Below, piece after piece: positions 1-5,585 of a stretch of DNA of 11,383 nucleotides (within the stretch, counting starts at the first letter, position 1; every line of letters starts with the position of its first letter). The DNA comes from Clostridiales bacterium (GTDB lineage: Bacteria > Bacillota > Clostridia > Lachnospirales > Cellulosilyticaceae). The stretch is from the NCBI GenBank assembly GCA_019418225.1, contig DYCF01000044.1, forward strand, positions 1 to 11,383. Direction: 5' to 3'. Under the pieces are notes generated by a model that was not told where the DNA came from, did not search any database, and was given only the letters and a program-made list of their open reading frames with translations. Made by a program: the position numbers and the translations under genes.

Positions 1-2
1 GG

Positions 3-179
3 AAAAGAGTTGATTTGATTAAATTAACTAATGTACCAGCATTACTAAATAAGCTGGGTGGCATTGATAAACTAGCAGAGAAAAAGGTTATTTCAAGTTC
101 TGATGTTTGGATAAAAGGGACATATACAAAAGAGAATGTAAGAAGTTTATTGATTAAGTATATTATTTACTCTAAATAA
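3..179 (+). CDS. C-terminal fragment of an unidentified protein, cut by the window edge
   Basis: An open frame enters from the left edge and runs 58 codons to TAA at 177-179. The other two forward frames stop within the first 20 bases. The visible residues include LLNKLGGIDKLAEKK near the middle and end LLIKYIIYSK. The composition is basic and partly amphipathic, and I see no membrane segment, signal or catalytic motif. I do not recognise the family. No hairpin with a T-run follows on this strand, so its transcript may run into the oppositely oriented traX-like gene. The frame looks genuine from its codon pattern, but the function is unknown. Confidence 0.5.
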   Translation, partial: KRVDLIKLTNVPALLNKLGGIDKLAEKKVISSSDVWIKGTYTKENVRSLLIKYIIYSK

Positions 180-216
180 TAAGATAAACAAGAAGTCCAG
201 TAATGTTTTTTATACT

Positions 217-250
217 AAAGCCAATATAGGATTTGGCCTATACTGACTTT
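217..250 (-). terminator. Hairpin at the 3' end of the traX-like gene
   Basis: The arms AAAGCCAATATAGG (217-230) and CCTATACTGACTTT (237-250) enclose a 6-base loop. As plus-strand RNA there are two mismatches. As minus-strand RNA both become G-U pairs, giving an unbroken 14-bp stem, so the structure belongs to the leftward transcript. The stop codon of the traX-like gene lies inside the 5' arm. No U-run follows (UAUAAAAAAC instead), so it may protect the 3' end or terminate only weakly. Confidence 0.45.
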
Positions 251-1143
251 AATGAGATGTTAATGAGACCTATAATAAGTAAATGTAAAGGATAGATGAT
301 ATAAAATGTATATTTTAGATTAAATCCTTTTTTTTGATTATAGAATAAAATAAGAAGTGAAGCTAAGGTAATAGCTATAAAATTACCTATATTATAATAG
401 ACTAATATATATAATAACACACCCCATATAATTATGCATAATGATTGTATTAGTTTATATTCCTTCGATAAGTATAAAGCTACTATTAAAAATATTCCTA
501 GTAAAAAATTACCGTAGTCTGCACGTAATGCAATTAATAATAAATTGCCTATTAGAATTAAAAATAGCAATATATAATGGTATTGCTTATTAAAAGATTT
601 ATTTTTTAGTACATCAATAGAGTGAAGAGTTGCTAGGCCTATGGATAAAGTGTAAAAAATATTCAAATCATTACCAATTAGTGTTATTCCATTTACTTTA
701 ACAAATAGACTGGAGACTATTCCTGCTAATAGTATTAGAGGTGTGGTAATTGAGAAGCACTTGTGAGCTATTAGGTACCAGTATGTTATTGATGTAATAA
801 AGGAAAAAACTAATGTAATAATGTTTATATTAGTATGATTAAGAGAAAATAGATTATTTATAGACTGTAGATTTGTAGGATAAGTAGCTAAAGTATATGG
901 TACTTGAGATAGGATAGCAAATAAAAGCATTCTTGAGAAATATTTATTTTTATTCTTAGTATACTTCCAGCCAGTTATTAGTAAAAATGCAAATATAGGA
1001 AATGCAAACCTTCCGATATAACCCAATATAACTGTTAACTGGTGTGAAAGGCTTCCCCAGCCAGTCATATCACCATATGCATATTTAATATGATCCAATA
1101 TCATAGCTATGCAAGCTATTATTTTTAAGATAAATGTACTCAA
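238..1143 (-). CDS. TraX-family integral membrane protein
   Basis: The product has 301 residues and is built almost entirely of hydrophobic segments, about eight to ten predicted membrane spans. The N-terminus carries the family hallmark, a Lys/Ile-rich start followed by ACIAMILDHIKY, with the DH pair at about residues 17-18. TraX proteins are polytopic acyltransferase-like proteins; F-plasmid TraX N-acetylates pilin, but chromosomal and phage relatives in Firmicutes have no assigned substrate. Translation most likely starts at TTG 1143-1141, because AGGAGG lies 7 bases upstream and no in-frame ATG is as well placed. It lies downstream of, and co-oriented with, a secreted protein gene, with a hairpin between them. 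No conjugation genes are visible nearby, so a pilin-modification role is not supported by context; modification of a surface polymer or protein is an alternative. Confidence 0.85.
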   Translation of the reverse strand: MSTFILKIIACIAMILDHIKYAYGDMTGWGSLSHQLTVILGYIGRFAFPIFAFLLITGWKYTKNKNKYFSRMLLFAILSQVPYTLATYPTNLQSINNLFSLNHTNINIITLVFSFITSITYWYLIAHKCFSITTPLILLAGIVSSLFVKVNGITLIGNDLNIFYTLSIGLATLHSIDVLKNKSFNKQYHYILLFLILIGNLLLIALRADYGNFLLGIFLIVALYLSKEYKLIQSLCIIIWGVLLYILVYYNIGNFIAITLASLLILFYNQKKGFNLKYTFYIIYPLHLLIIGLINISLKSV

Positions 1144-1172
1144 AGTATTTCCTCCTAAAGCTATAATAATAT

Positions 1173-1210
1173 AAGAGACTACTACAAATGCTATTTTGTA
1201 ATAGCCTCTT
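1173..1210 (-). terminator. Terminator/attenuator between the secreted protein gene and the traX-like gene
   Basis: The arms 1173-1188 and 1195-1210 form a 16-bp stem with a 6-base loop in the leftward RNA, using two G-U pairs that are A-C mismatches on the other strand. A U-rich stretch (UAUAUUAUUAUAG) follows. It lies 12 bases after the secreted protein's stop codon and about 18 bases before the traX-like ribosome binding site. It can terminate most transcripts and allow some readthrough into the traX-like gene. Confidence 0.65.
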
Positions 1211-1221
1211 AACTTAATATG

Positions 1222-1674
1222 TTAATCTATAAAGCTTGTGATAGAGAAGTTTCCAGTAAGAATATCATTAGGACTATAAACGTAAGCGGTATATGTAACA
1301 TCTGGCTTGCAATTTATCGTAGTAGTAGTTGTTGCTGATCTATGATAATTGCTTGTAAAACTATAACCATTTGACCCCGTTATTTTAATACAGTAATAAG
1401 GATTTGAACTAGTAGGTGATACTTTTACTGTAAATGCATTATGGTCCTCATTGATAAGTGCTCCTACTTTGAATGACTTGAGTTTGTATTCCTGTTGTTG
1501 TGCAGCATAGAATGAGCCAGATATATCTATTTTTCTACTATTAATAGTGTTAGTTTCTATTGTAGTAGAAATTGTAGATTCAGCACTAGCTACTGTATTA
1601 GCCATAAGGCAAGGTGTTGCTAACGAAATTGCAAATAATGCAACTGTTAGTTTGGATAATATTTTTTTCATCAT
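1222..1674 (-). CDS. Small secreted Thr/Ser-rich protein of unknown function
   Basis: The product has 150 residues. A Sec signal peptide is clear: KK-containing n-region, hydrophobic stretch LTVALFAISLATPCLMA, then a likely signal peptidase I site after ASA near residue 31. The mature part of about 119 residues is rich in Ser, Thr, Asn and Tyr with alternating hydrophobics, as in extracellular beta-sandwich domains. Two Cys near residues 90 and 120 could form a disulfide. I recognise no family motif and no sorting signal or lipobox. Two ATGs are adjacent (1674 and 1671). AGGAGG is 4 bases before the first and 7 before the second, so the second is the better start. It leads a leftward pair with the traX-like gene. 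Secretion is well supported; its role is unknown. Confidence 0.75.
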   Translation of the reverse strand: MMKKILSKLTVALFAISLATPCLMANTVASAESTISTTIETNTINSRKIDISGSFYAAQQQEYKLKSFKVGALINEDHNAFTVKVSPTSSNPYYCIKITGSNGYSFTSNYHRSATTTTTINCKPDVTYTAYVYSPNDILTGNFSITSFID

Positions 1675-1730
1675 AAATCCTCCTAAATATAAAATAAATA
1701 CTAAGATAATATAACATATAAAAATATTAG

Positions 1731-1874
1731 AATATAAAAATATGTATAAATGGTAAGAAAATATGTCTGAATGGTATTAAAATTAATATTATAAAAATAA
1801 AACACATAATTGAGGTACATTTAACGGAGATAGAAGCGCCACTTAGAGTTAGACGTGAAGAGCTAGGGGAATAG
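1731..1874 (+). pseudogene. Possible C-terminal remnant of a degraded gene
   Basis: An open stretch of 47 codons with no usable ATG, GTG or TTG start or ribosome binding site runs from just after an in-frame TAG (1728) to TAG 1872-1874. Its last 17 codons, LTEIEAPLRVRREELGE, read like real protein and use GC-rich codons (gcg, cca, gac-type context) unlike the AT-only DNA before them. The stop codon falls in the loop of a rho-independent terminator, the usual arrangement for a real gene end. I read this as the tail of a gene whose front was lost, perhaps when the leftward secreted protein gene was placed next to it. The family is not recognised, and chance is possible. Confidence 0.35.
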
Positions 1875-1889
1875 TCCTCTAGTTTTTTT
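1863..1889 (+). terminator. Rho-independent terminator
   Basis: CTAGGGGA, loop ATAG, then TCCTCTAG gives an 8-bp stem (one G-U) followed directly by seven Ts at 1883-1889. It lies in a 300-base stretch otherwise without an intact gene and probably ended the gene whose remnant precedes it. It also insulates the cysteine-peptidase gene from upstream rightward transcription. Confidence 0.75.
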
Positions 1890-1979
1890 GTGTTTAGAAA
1901 CAAAAGCAAATCCTAGATTATGATGGTTACATGAACGGCTATGATAATTTGATGTAAGGACATAAAGAATAGGGATAAT

Positions 1980-2807
1980 ATGACGAAATATAAAATTGTA
2001 GTATTAAAATATTTTATAATATATTTGGAGACATACAATATGCATATAAAATTAAAAAGAATCAAGGGTGTACGTCAAATAGGTCCTACATGTGGTATAT
2101 TTGCATTATCAATGATAGTTGCTACATATGAGGGTAAAGGTAAATATGAATATAATAAAAGAGTTAATGAATTAGCATATCAAATGTTAGATTTGGCAAT
2201 AGCTTATAAGCTGACTCAAATGGGAGAGATATTTAATAGTCAGACATTACAATCATTAATAGATATAATAAATAGTTCGGGTATTTTGGAAAAAAATACA
2301 AGGATAGTATGTGAAAAAAAAGAGTTTGATGAAGGAAGTTTAAAATCGATAATACTAGATGCAATAAATAATAAAAAATATATAATGTTTCCGTATTATT
2401 CTTCTTGTGGTGCAGTAAGAAGTAAATGTTCTAGCCTTAATATGAAACATGTACATTGGGGAGTAATAGATAATATCAATAATAAGAGTAATAAGGTATC
2501 TGGGGTAGAGGGGAATATGTTTATATGTAGAGTATATAGTTTGTTTAGAATACCTAAGAGTATAGGGAGTCTAATTAAGTCTAATCGACTAATAGGAGAT
2601 AGGTTTTCATGGAGAGAGTATTTTAAGGGAAGATGGGTCAAAGGGGTGTGTATTACAGAAAGAATTTGTATAAGAAAACAAAGTAGAAGAATTATGGGCA
2701 AAATATATGTAATGGCTAAACTCAAAAAATTAAAGGAAATAAGTAGTAGCATTGACATTGATTTAAGAGGAAAATTATTTAATATTTATTTAGAACGAAT
2801 GAAATAA
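1980..2807 (+). CDS. Papain-like (C39-like) cysteine peptidase candidate
   Basis: The product has 275 residues. The segment QIGPTCGIFALSM (oxyanion-type Gln33, nucleophile Cys38) matches the active-site helix seen in C39-like peptidases and in the ACTMAP/C19orf54-type family. HVHWGVID (His159) fits the catalytic His strand. Between them, FPYYSSCG and a basic Cys-containing loop precede the His. The C-terminal 90 residues are very basic (many Lys/Arg) and may bind nucleic acid or an acidic partner. There is no signal peptide or membrane span, so it is probably cytoplasmic. The start is uncertain: ATG 1980 has a weak AGGG 5 bases upstream, while ATG 2040 has TTGGAG 9 bases upstream and begins just before the conserved region. 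It is followed after 73 bases by a 46-residue hydrophobic peptide gene and a shared terminator, suggesting a peptidase-substrate pair. The third catalytic residue is not certain. Confidence 0.6.
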   Translation: MTKYKIVVLKYFIIYLETYNMHIKLKRIKGVRQIGPTCGIFALSMIVATYEGKGKYEYNKRVNELAYQMLDLAIAYKLTQMGEIFNSQTLQSLIDIINSSGILEKNTRIVCEKKEFDEGSLKSIILDAINNKKYIMFPYYSSCGAVRSKCSSLNMKHVHWGVIDNINNKSNKVSGVEGNMFICRVYSLFRIPKSIGSLIKSNRLIGDRFSWREYFKGRWVKGVCITERICIRKQSRRIMGKIYVMAKLKKLKEISSSIDIDLRGKLFNIYLERMK

Positions 2808-2880
2808 TAGTTTAAGAATATCATTTTAGATGGAACAGAGTGCAGGAAGTTATTTTTTTAGAATTAATAAGGAAGGGTAT

Positions 2881-3021
2881 ATGATGAGTAAAAAGATTTC
2901 CACATTAGAAGTAATGATTGCCATAATAGGAATTGCGTTATTGCTATTCGCTCCTAATACATATGTGGATATATGCGAGTGGATAGGTGGTATTGTATCA
3001 AGCTATATAATACCATATTAA
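2881..3021 (+). CDS. 46-residue hydrophobic peptide, possible partner of the upstream peptidase
   Basis: Translation most likely starts at one of the adjacent ATGs at 2881 or 2884, preceded by AAGGAAGGG; a longer reading from 2830 has no ribosome binding site. The peptide has a short basic head (MMSKKIS), a membrane-spanning stretch (VMIAIIGIALLLF, about residues 11-23), then APNTYVD, one Cys at residue 32 and a double-glycine at residues 36-37, ending IVSSYIIPY. Small peptides with GG followed by a short hydrophobic tail can be processed by C39-type peptidases, but here the part before GG is a membrane span, not a typical bacteriocin leader. I do not recognise a family. It could be an exported peptide, a membrane anchor or subunit for the peptidase, or a small toxin. 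Confidence 0.55.
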   Translation: MMSKKISTLEVMIAIIGIALLLFAPNTYVDICEWIGGIVSSYIIPY

Positions 3022-3047
3022 TTTATGTTTCTATGAAAAAGAAAATA

Positions 3048-3074
3048 GAGCTTAGGTGACCTAACTTCTTTTTT
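3048..3074 (+). terminator. Terminator of the peptidase/peptide pair
   Basis: TTAGG-TGA-CCTAA (3052-3064) is extended by GAG/TTC pairing across a C-C mismatch and runs into six Ts at 3069-3074. It comes 26 bases after the peptide stop codon. Confidence 0.65.
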
Positions 3075-3094
3075 GTTGCACAAATCTTATTTAT

Positions 3095-3122
3095 TTGAAA
3101 TAATAGTCTAGTTACATAATAA
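3095..3122 (+). promoter_or_regulatory. Candidate sigma-A promoter of the lipoprotein gene
   Basis: TTGAAA (3095-3100) and TAATAA (3117-3122) are separated by 16 bases, 35 bases before the lipoprotein start codon. It lies between two terminators, so the lipoprotein needs its own promoter. The -35 differs from TTGACA at one position and the -10 from TATAAT at two. Confidence 0.5.
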
Positions 3123-3157
3123 TAAACAATATACATGACAGAATGAGAGGCTTTTAG

Positions 3158-3670
3158 ATGAAAAAGGAAATAATTTTATTAATGCTTACAATGATGCTTG
3201 TTGGATGTGCCAGTGAACCAGTGAAAACTAATCAAGTGAGCAGCGTAGAAGTAGAGGAAGCAGGAACAAGTGAGCAAATCGAGAAAGTAGAAAAAGAGAT
3301 AGAGGTTCCTGAGCTGACAGAAAGCGATAAAGAGATATTAGATTCAACGATTAGTGATTGGACTTTTGGAGTATATGATGATTGCGAATTTAAATATGAA
3401 TATGCAAGTAAAGATGATGGCTCAGTTGAGTTGGTGATATTTGCAAAGATTTCACAGGATTACGTAGCTAATTTGTACGGCCTAAAAGAGTATGATTCTA
3501 ATACCATTCAAGACCGTATATTTACAGACCTAACGTTTGAAAATGTATATATAACTTTAAATGAAATGGAAGATAGTATCATGTCTCAAGACATATCATC
3601 TATGACCATGATTTACAATGATTTAGATGGCTCATTCTATGGGGCTAGCTGCTTCCCAAAACCATATTAA
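3158..3670 (+). CDS. Lipoprotein of unknown function
   Basis: The product has 170 residues. MKKEIILLMLTMMLVGC is a lipoprotein signal peptide with lipobox LVGC at residues 14-17; Cys17 would be lipidated and the protein anchored to the outer face of the membrane. A Glu/Val-rich, probably helical linker covers residues 20-58. A soluble domain follows, beginning around ISDWTFGVYDDCEFKYEY and ending in GASCFPKPY; its three Cys (the third mature one in CFPKPY) could pair. Translation starts at ATG 3158 with GAGAGG 7 bases upstream. It is monocistronic, with a candidate promoter before it and a strong terminator after. Mobile-element lipoproteins often act in surface exclusion or superinfection immunity, but nothing in this sequence shows that directly. 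I do not recognise the domain. Confidence 0.75.
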   Translation: MKKEIILLMLTMMLVGCASEPVKTNQVSSVEVEEAGTSEQIEKVEKEIEVPELTESDKEILDSTISDWTFGVYDDCEFKYEYASKDDGSVELVIFAKISQDYVANLYGLKEYDSNTIQDRIFTDLTFENVYITLNEMEDSIMSQDISSMTMIYNDLDGSFYGASCFPKPY

Positions 3671-3678
3671 TTAAACAT

Positions 3679-3714
3679 GACTCAGTACATTAAAGTGCTT
3701 GAGTCTTTTTTTTT
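3679..3714 (+). terminator. Rho-independent terminator of the lipoprotein gene
   Basis: GACTCA-GTAC, loop ATTAAA, GTGC-T-TGAGTC gives a 10-bp stem with a single bulged T and one U-G pair, followed by nine Ts (3706-3714). The T-run abuts the first DnaA box. Confidence 0.85.
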
Positions 3715-3865
3715 ATCCACAGATTTATGCACATATTTTCAACAATGCATTTCTATATTCGGTATCCACCGTATACCCCCTACGGTAATGACAGCATACC
3801 CCTATGGTATCCACCGTATACCCCTACGTCAATGACCGTACCATATAATATATATATAATAAACT
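3713..3865 (+). other. Putative replication origin (DnaA boxes, iterons, AT-rich tract)
   Basis: Two DnaA-box 9-mers in direct orientation lie 12 bases apart: TTATCCACA (3713-3721, the exact consensus) and TTATGCACA (3725-3733, a match to TTWTNCACA). Then come two perfect 19-bp direct repeats, GGTATCCACCGTATACCCC at 3761-3779 and 3806-3824, with 45-bp period. Each is followed by a related TACG-NN-AATGAC block, and each contains the inverted repeat GGTAT-N7-ATACC. A partial copy, CATACCCCTAT, lies between them. Immediately downstream, 3842-3865 is almost only A and T, suitable as an unwinding element. This order is typical of iteron-type plasmid or phage origins. The adjacent regulatory and partition genes support that reading; a centromere (parC-like) role for the repeats is an alternative. 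Confidence 0.7.
3761..3824 (+). repeat. Two 19-bp iteron-like direct repeats
   Basis: Perfect copies of GGTATCCACCGTATACCCC start at 3761 and 3806. Similarity continues about 15 bases past each copy with one gap. The C-rich, low-AT composition contrasts with the surrounding DNA. The 45-bp period is near four helical turns, so bound proteins would lie roughly on one face. They are the probable binding sites of the initiator or of the copy-control protein. Confidence 0.8.
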
Positions 3866-3911
3866 TATAGAAAACCTATACATAATGCGTGCGTAAGGTT
3901 TAAATTTCATC

Positions 3912-3942
3912 AAAAAAAGCCAGTGACTTATTTATCACTAGC
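3912..3942 (-). terminator. Rho-independent terminator of the leftward RHH gene
   Basis: On the minus strand GCTAGTGA, loop TAAATAAG, TCACTGGC forms an 8-bp stem with one U-G pair and is followed by seven Ts. The gene's stop codon lies within the loop. This supports transcription of the short leftward gene. Confidence 0.8.
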
Positions 3943-4086
3943 GTATTGCGTAAGAATAGTAACTATTAGATTGTTTAAACTTCTATTATCTTCTTTTGCC
4001 AATTCAGTAAGTTTGGCTTTTAGTTCTTTTGGAAGCACTAAATTACATCTTGTGTTATGCTCAGCAATCATTCCATGTCTTGACAT
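3928..4086 (-). CDS. 52-residue Arc/CopG-type ribbon-helix-helix protein
   Basis: Leftward frame from ATG 4086-4084 to TAA 3930-3928, with AAGGAG 8 bases upstream. The sequence has the ribbon-helix-helix layout: a beta strand around NTRCNLVLP (residues 11-19), helix 1 from about KELKAKLTELAKED, the turn NRSLNN, and helix 2 LIVTILTQYA. RHH proteins dimerise and place the paired strands in the DNA major groove; small ones beside plasmid origins (CopG, Arc-like) repress replication genes or act in partition. Here it sits between the iterons and the divergently transcribed replication-type gene, with a promoter (-10 TATAAT at 4124-4119) and terminator of its own. I infer a copy-control or autoregulatory role. 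Its targets may be the nearby palindromes, but this is not shown. Confidence 0.8.
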   Translation of the reverse strand: MSRHGMIAEHNTRCNLVLPKELKAKLTELAKEDNRSLNNLIVTILTQYASDK

Positions 4087-4118
4087 TTTTTCTTCTCCTT
4101 TATATTAAACATACGTTT

Positions 4119-4147
4119 ATTATACCATAAATGCAAGGTAAGCACAA
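4119..4147 (-). promoter_or_regulatory. Promoter of the leftward RHH gene
   Basis: On the minus strand TTGTGC (4147-4142), a 17-base spacer and TATAAT (4124-4119) precede the start codon by 32 bases. An AAGGT/ACCTT inverted repeat (4135-4139 and 4148-4152) brackets the -35, and TAAAC-ATAC-GTTTA (4106-4119) sits just after the -10. Both are possible operators. Confidence 0.6.
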
Positions 4148-4172
4148 ACCTTACACTTTTTTTAAGAAAAAT

Positions 4173-4226
4173 GGTTGACACAACCAAAGATATGTACTAT
4201 ATTATTTACATAAGGTTGTTACAACC
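4173..4226 (+). promoter_or_regulatory. Strong promoter of the rep/par operon with two operator palindromes
   Basis: TTGACA (4175-4180), a 17-base spacer and TATATT (4198-4203) form a near-consensus sigma-A promoter. GGTTGACACAACC (4173-4185) covers the -35, and GGTTGTTACAACC (4214-4226) lies at the expected transcription start. The palindromes have identical 5-bp arms and are 41 bases apart centre to centre, about four helical turns. A bound dimer pair would block or loop the promoter. The likely ligand is one of the RHH proteins or the winged-helix protein encoded next to it. Confidence 0.8.
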
Positions 4227-4254
4227 AAACACAAACCGAAGAAAGGAGTCAGCT

Positions 4255-4863
4255 ATGGAAAACAAAATTGATGGCTTATGGATGCCACTTGAAATCCTAC
4301 AAGACAAATCTTTAAATGCCAATGAAAAATTGGTCCTATCTATTATAAAAGCACTCGACAATAGCAGAGGTTGCTTCGCTCATAATCAGTACATAGCTGA
4401 TCTAATAGGTTTGAAAAAAAGAAGTGTATCTGAGATTATCACTAACTTAAAGAAAAAAGGATATGTGAATATAGAGATACAAGGGTATAACAGTAGAACC
4501 ATAAATGTAATCTCAAAATCAGGTGAGGTTGCAGAGCAGGTGCAAGAACAAGCGCCAGTGAAAGAAGAAAATAAAGTAGTGTCACTTAGTAGCAAAAAGA
4601 ATAATACATGTAAACCAGGGTATAAAAGTGGCAATAAAAATAATACAGGCAAGTCCAATGCCGAAAAGGGTAAATTCTTTGGTGGTTATTCGCATGGATT
4701 TAACTATACCCAATTAGAGGAACTGGAAACACAGTATGTAGCCAATCAATTAGGTGCAATGCACCAGGGTGAAATATCAGCCAAAGCAAAGGAATTACTA
4801 TCAAAAGTACATATTGATGAAGAGCCTAGCGAGTGGCTAGGTGTCAACCAACTAAAAATATAG
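4255..4863 (+). CDS. Winged-helix (HTH_36-like) replication-type protein
   Basis: The product has 202 residues. Residues about 5-80 form a winged helix: LWMPLEILQDKSLNANEKLVLSII, then FAHNQYIADLIGLKKRSVSEIITNLKKKGYV, the recognition-helix pattern of HTH_36 proteins found at the N-terminus of phage and plasmid replication initiators. A Lys/Asn/Ser/Gly-rich linker (about residues 95-145) separates it from a short C-terminal part. The start is ATG 4255 with AAGGAG 7 bases upstream; an earlier in-frame ATG at 4171 lies in the promoter and is ignored. It is the first gene after the operator-flanked promoter and the nearest such gene to the iterons, so it may be the initiator or a replication regulator. 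There is no catalytic replication domain, so a purely regulatory role is possible. Confidence 0.7.
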   Translation: MENKIDGLWMPLEILQDKSLNANEKLVLSIIKALDNSRGCFAHNQYIADLIGLKKRSVSEIITNLKKKGYVNIEIQGYNSRTINVISKSGEVAEQVQEQAPVKEENKVVSLSSKKNNTCKPGYKSGNKNNTGKSNAEKGKFFGGYSHGFNYTQLEELETQYVANQLGAMHQGEISAKAKELLSKVHIDEEPSEWLGVNQLKI

Positions 4864-4884
4864 TAGATTAAAAGGAGACTAAAA

Positions 4885-5064
4885 ATGACAAAGAAAGTGG
4901 TAAGTAAAGTTATGGATACAATGTTTGTAGTAATGGTTATAGCAAAAGTTGCAGCAGTAGCCTATCTTTTAGGTTTATGTGGTGGGTTTGAAAATGGTTC
5001 TATCACTGGGAAAGATTTTCTTATTCGCGCAGTTATAACAATAGTGTTTATCTGTATTGGTTAA
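4885..5064 (+). CDS. 59-residue small membrane protein
   Basis: Translation starts at ATG 4885 with AAAGGAG 7 bases upstream and ends at TAA 5062-5064. Two hydrophobic segments, TMFVVMVIAKVAAVAYLLGL (residues 12-31) and IRAVITIVFICIG (47-59), flank a Gly/Asn loop, so it is probably a two-span membrane protein. It lies 21 bases after the winged-helix gene and 4 bases before the RHH gene, inside the same operon. I do not recognise it. Small membrane proteins in such positions can be holin-like, toxin-like or membrane anchors for partition proteins; nothing decides between these. Confidence 0.65.
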   Translation: MTKKVVSKVMDTMFVVMVIAKVAAVAYLLGLCGGFENGSITGKDFLIRAVITIVFICIG

Positions 5065-5068
5065 TGTT

Positions 5069-5332
5069 ATGGCGACAGTTACATTCAGCATCAAGATAGA
5101 TGCAGACAAAAAGAAGCTTTTAGAATCTATAGCCAAGAGTAATTACAGAAGCCTTAGCGGTGAAATTAATATGGCCTTGGATTTATACATAAAACAAGTG
5201 ACTACAGGTGGTACATTTGTACAGATGCCTGTAAGCTTACCAGTTGTTCCAGCAGTACAGGAGCAGGAAGTAAAAGAAGACGTACCAATGACATTGGAGT
5301 CATTTGGTGATGATGAAGTAGATGACTTGTAG
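5069..5332 (+). CDS. Ribbon-helix-helix DNA-binding protein, ParR-like candidate
   Basis: The product has 87 residues. TVTFSIKID is the DNA-contact strand, DKKKLLESIAKS helix 1, and RSLSGEINMALDLYIKQ helix 2 of an RHH fold. A Pro/Val/Gln linker follows, then an acidic tail ending TLESFGDDEVDDL. ParR-type adaptors have an RHH core and a C-terminal tail that binds the actin-like ParM, which fits this layout. The start is ATG 5069, only 4 bases after the preceding stop; no ribosome binding site is visible, so translation is probably coupled. It lies two genes before parM in one operon. In R1-type systems parR follows parM, so the order here is reversed. A plain transcriptional repressor is the alternative. 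Confidence 0.7.
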   Translation: MATVTFSIKIDADKKKLLESIAKSNYRSLSGEINMALDLYIKQVTTGGTFVQMPVSLPVVPAVQEQEVKEDVPMTLESFGDDEVDDL

Positions 5333-5345
5333 GGAGGAAGTATAG

Positions 5346-5573
5346 ATGAAAGTAGGAGAGTTCAATAGTACTTACGAGTATGCGAAAAGTGTAAATGTTG
5401 TAACAGCTGACTGGTTTAATATGATGATGTGGTTTTGGATGCAGCTAACAGAGAGACAACATAGAAAAATGTATGAGTTAATGCTAATGCAGGGTGCAGA
5501 TGAAACAGTAGTAAATGGTCAAAAAGGCATAAAATTAAAACATGGCTCAGTTATATTTGAAAGATATCAATAG
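5346..5573 (+). CDS. 75-residue protein of unknown function in the partition operon
   Basis: Starts at ATG 5346 with GGGAGG 8 bases upstream; the ribosome binding site overlaps the stop codon of the RHH gene. Its own stop overlaps the parM ribosome binding site, so the three genes are translationally linked. The middle is rich in Trp and Met (DWFNMMMWFWMQLTERQHRKMYELMLMQ), probably an amphipathic helix, followed by a short beta-like end (KGIKLKHGSVIFERYQ). There is no signal peptide, and the Trp/Met patch is too broken by polar residues for a clear membrane span. I recognise no family. Position suggests an accessory partition or regulatory factor. Confidence 0.7.
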   Translation: MKVGEFNSTYEYAKSVNVVTADWFNMMMWFWMQLTERQHRKMYELMLMQGADETVVNGQKGIKLKHGSVIFERYQ

Positions 5574-5585
5574 GAGGACAGGTAA

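Noticed and set aside
1727..1909. 60-residue leftward ORF
   Set aside because: No ribosome binding site. It runs antisense through a rightward terminator and the rightward gene-tail frame; the hydrophobic composition comes from AT-rich DNA.
2396..2758. 120-residue leftward hydrophobic ORF
   Set aside because: Antisense to the cysteine-peptidase gene, which has a clear motif and better start context; Leu/Ile richness is the usual shadow of Lys/Asn codons.
2830..2880. Longer 63-residue start for the hydrophobic peptide
   Set aside because: No ribosome binding site before ATG 2830; AAGGAAGGG precedes the adjacent ATGs at 2881/2884.
3761..3824. CRISPR-like repeats
   Set aside because: Only two copies, with similarity continuing into the 'spacer' and a third partial copy inside it; iterons near DnaA boxes fit better.
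3923..4108. 61-residue rightward ORF
   Set aside because: Exact antisense of the leftward RHH gene, which has a ribosome binding site, family motif, promoter and terminator.
4171..4254. N-terminal extension of the winged-helix gene from ATG 4171
   Set aside because: It would place the start codon inside the -35/operator; ATG 4255 has a strong ribosome binding site.
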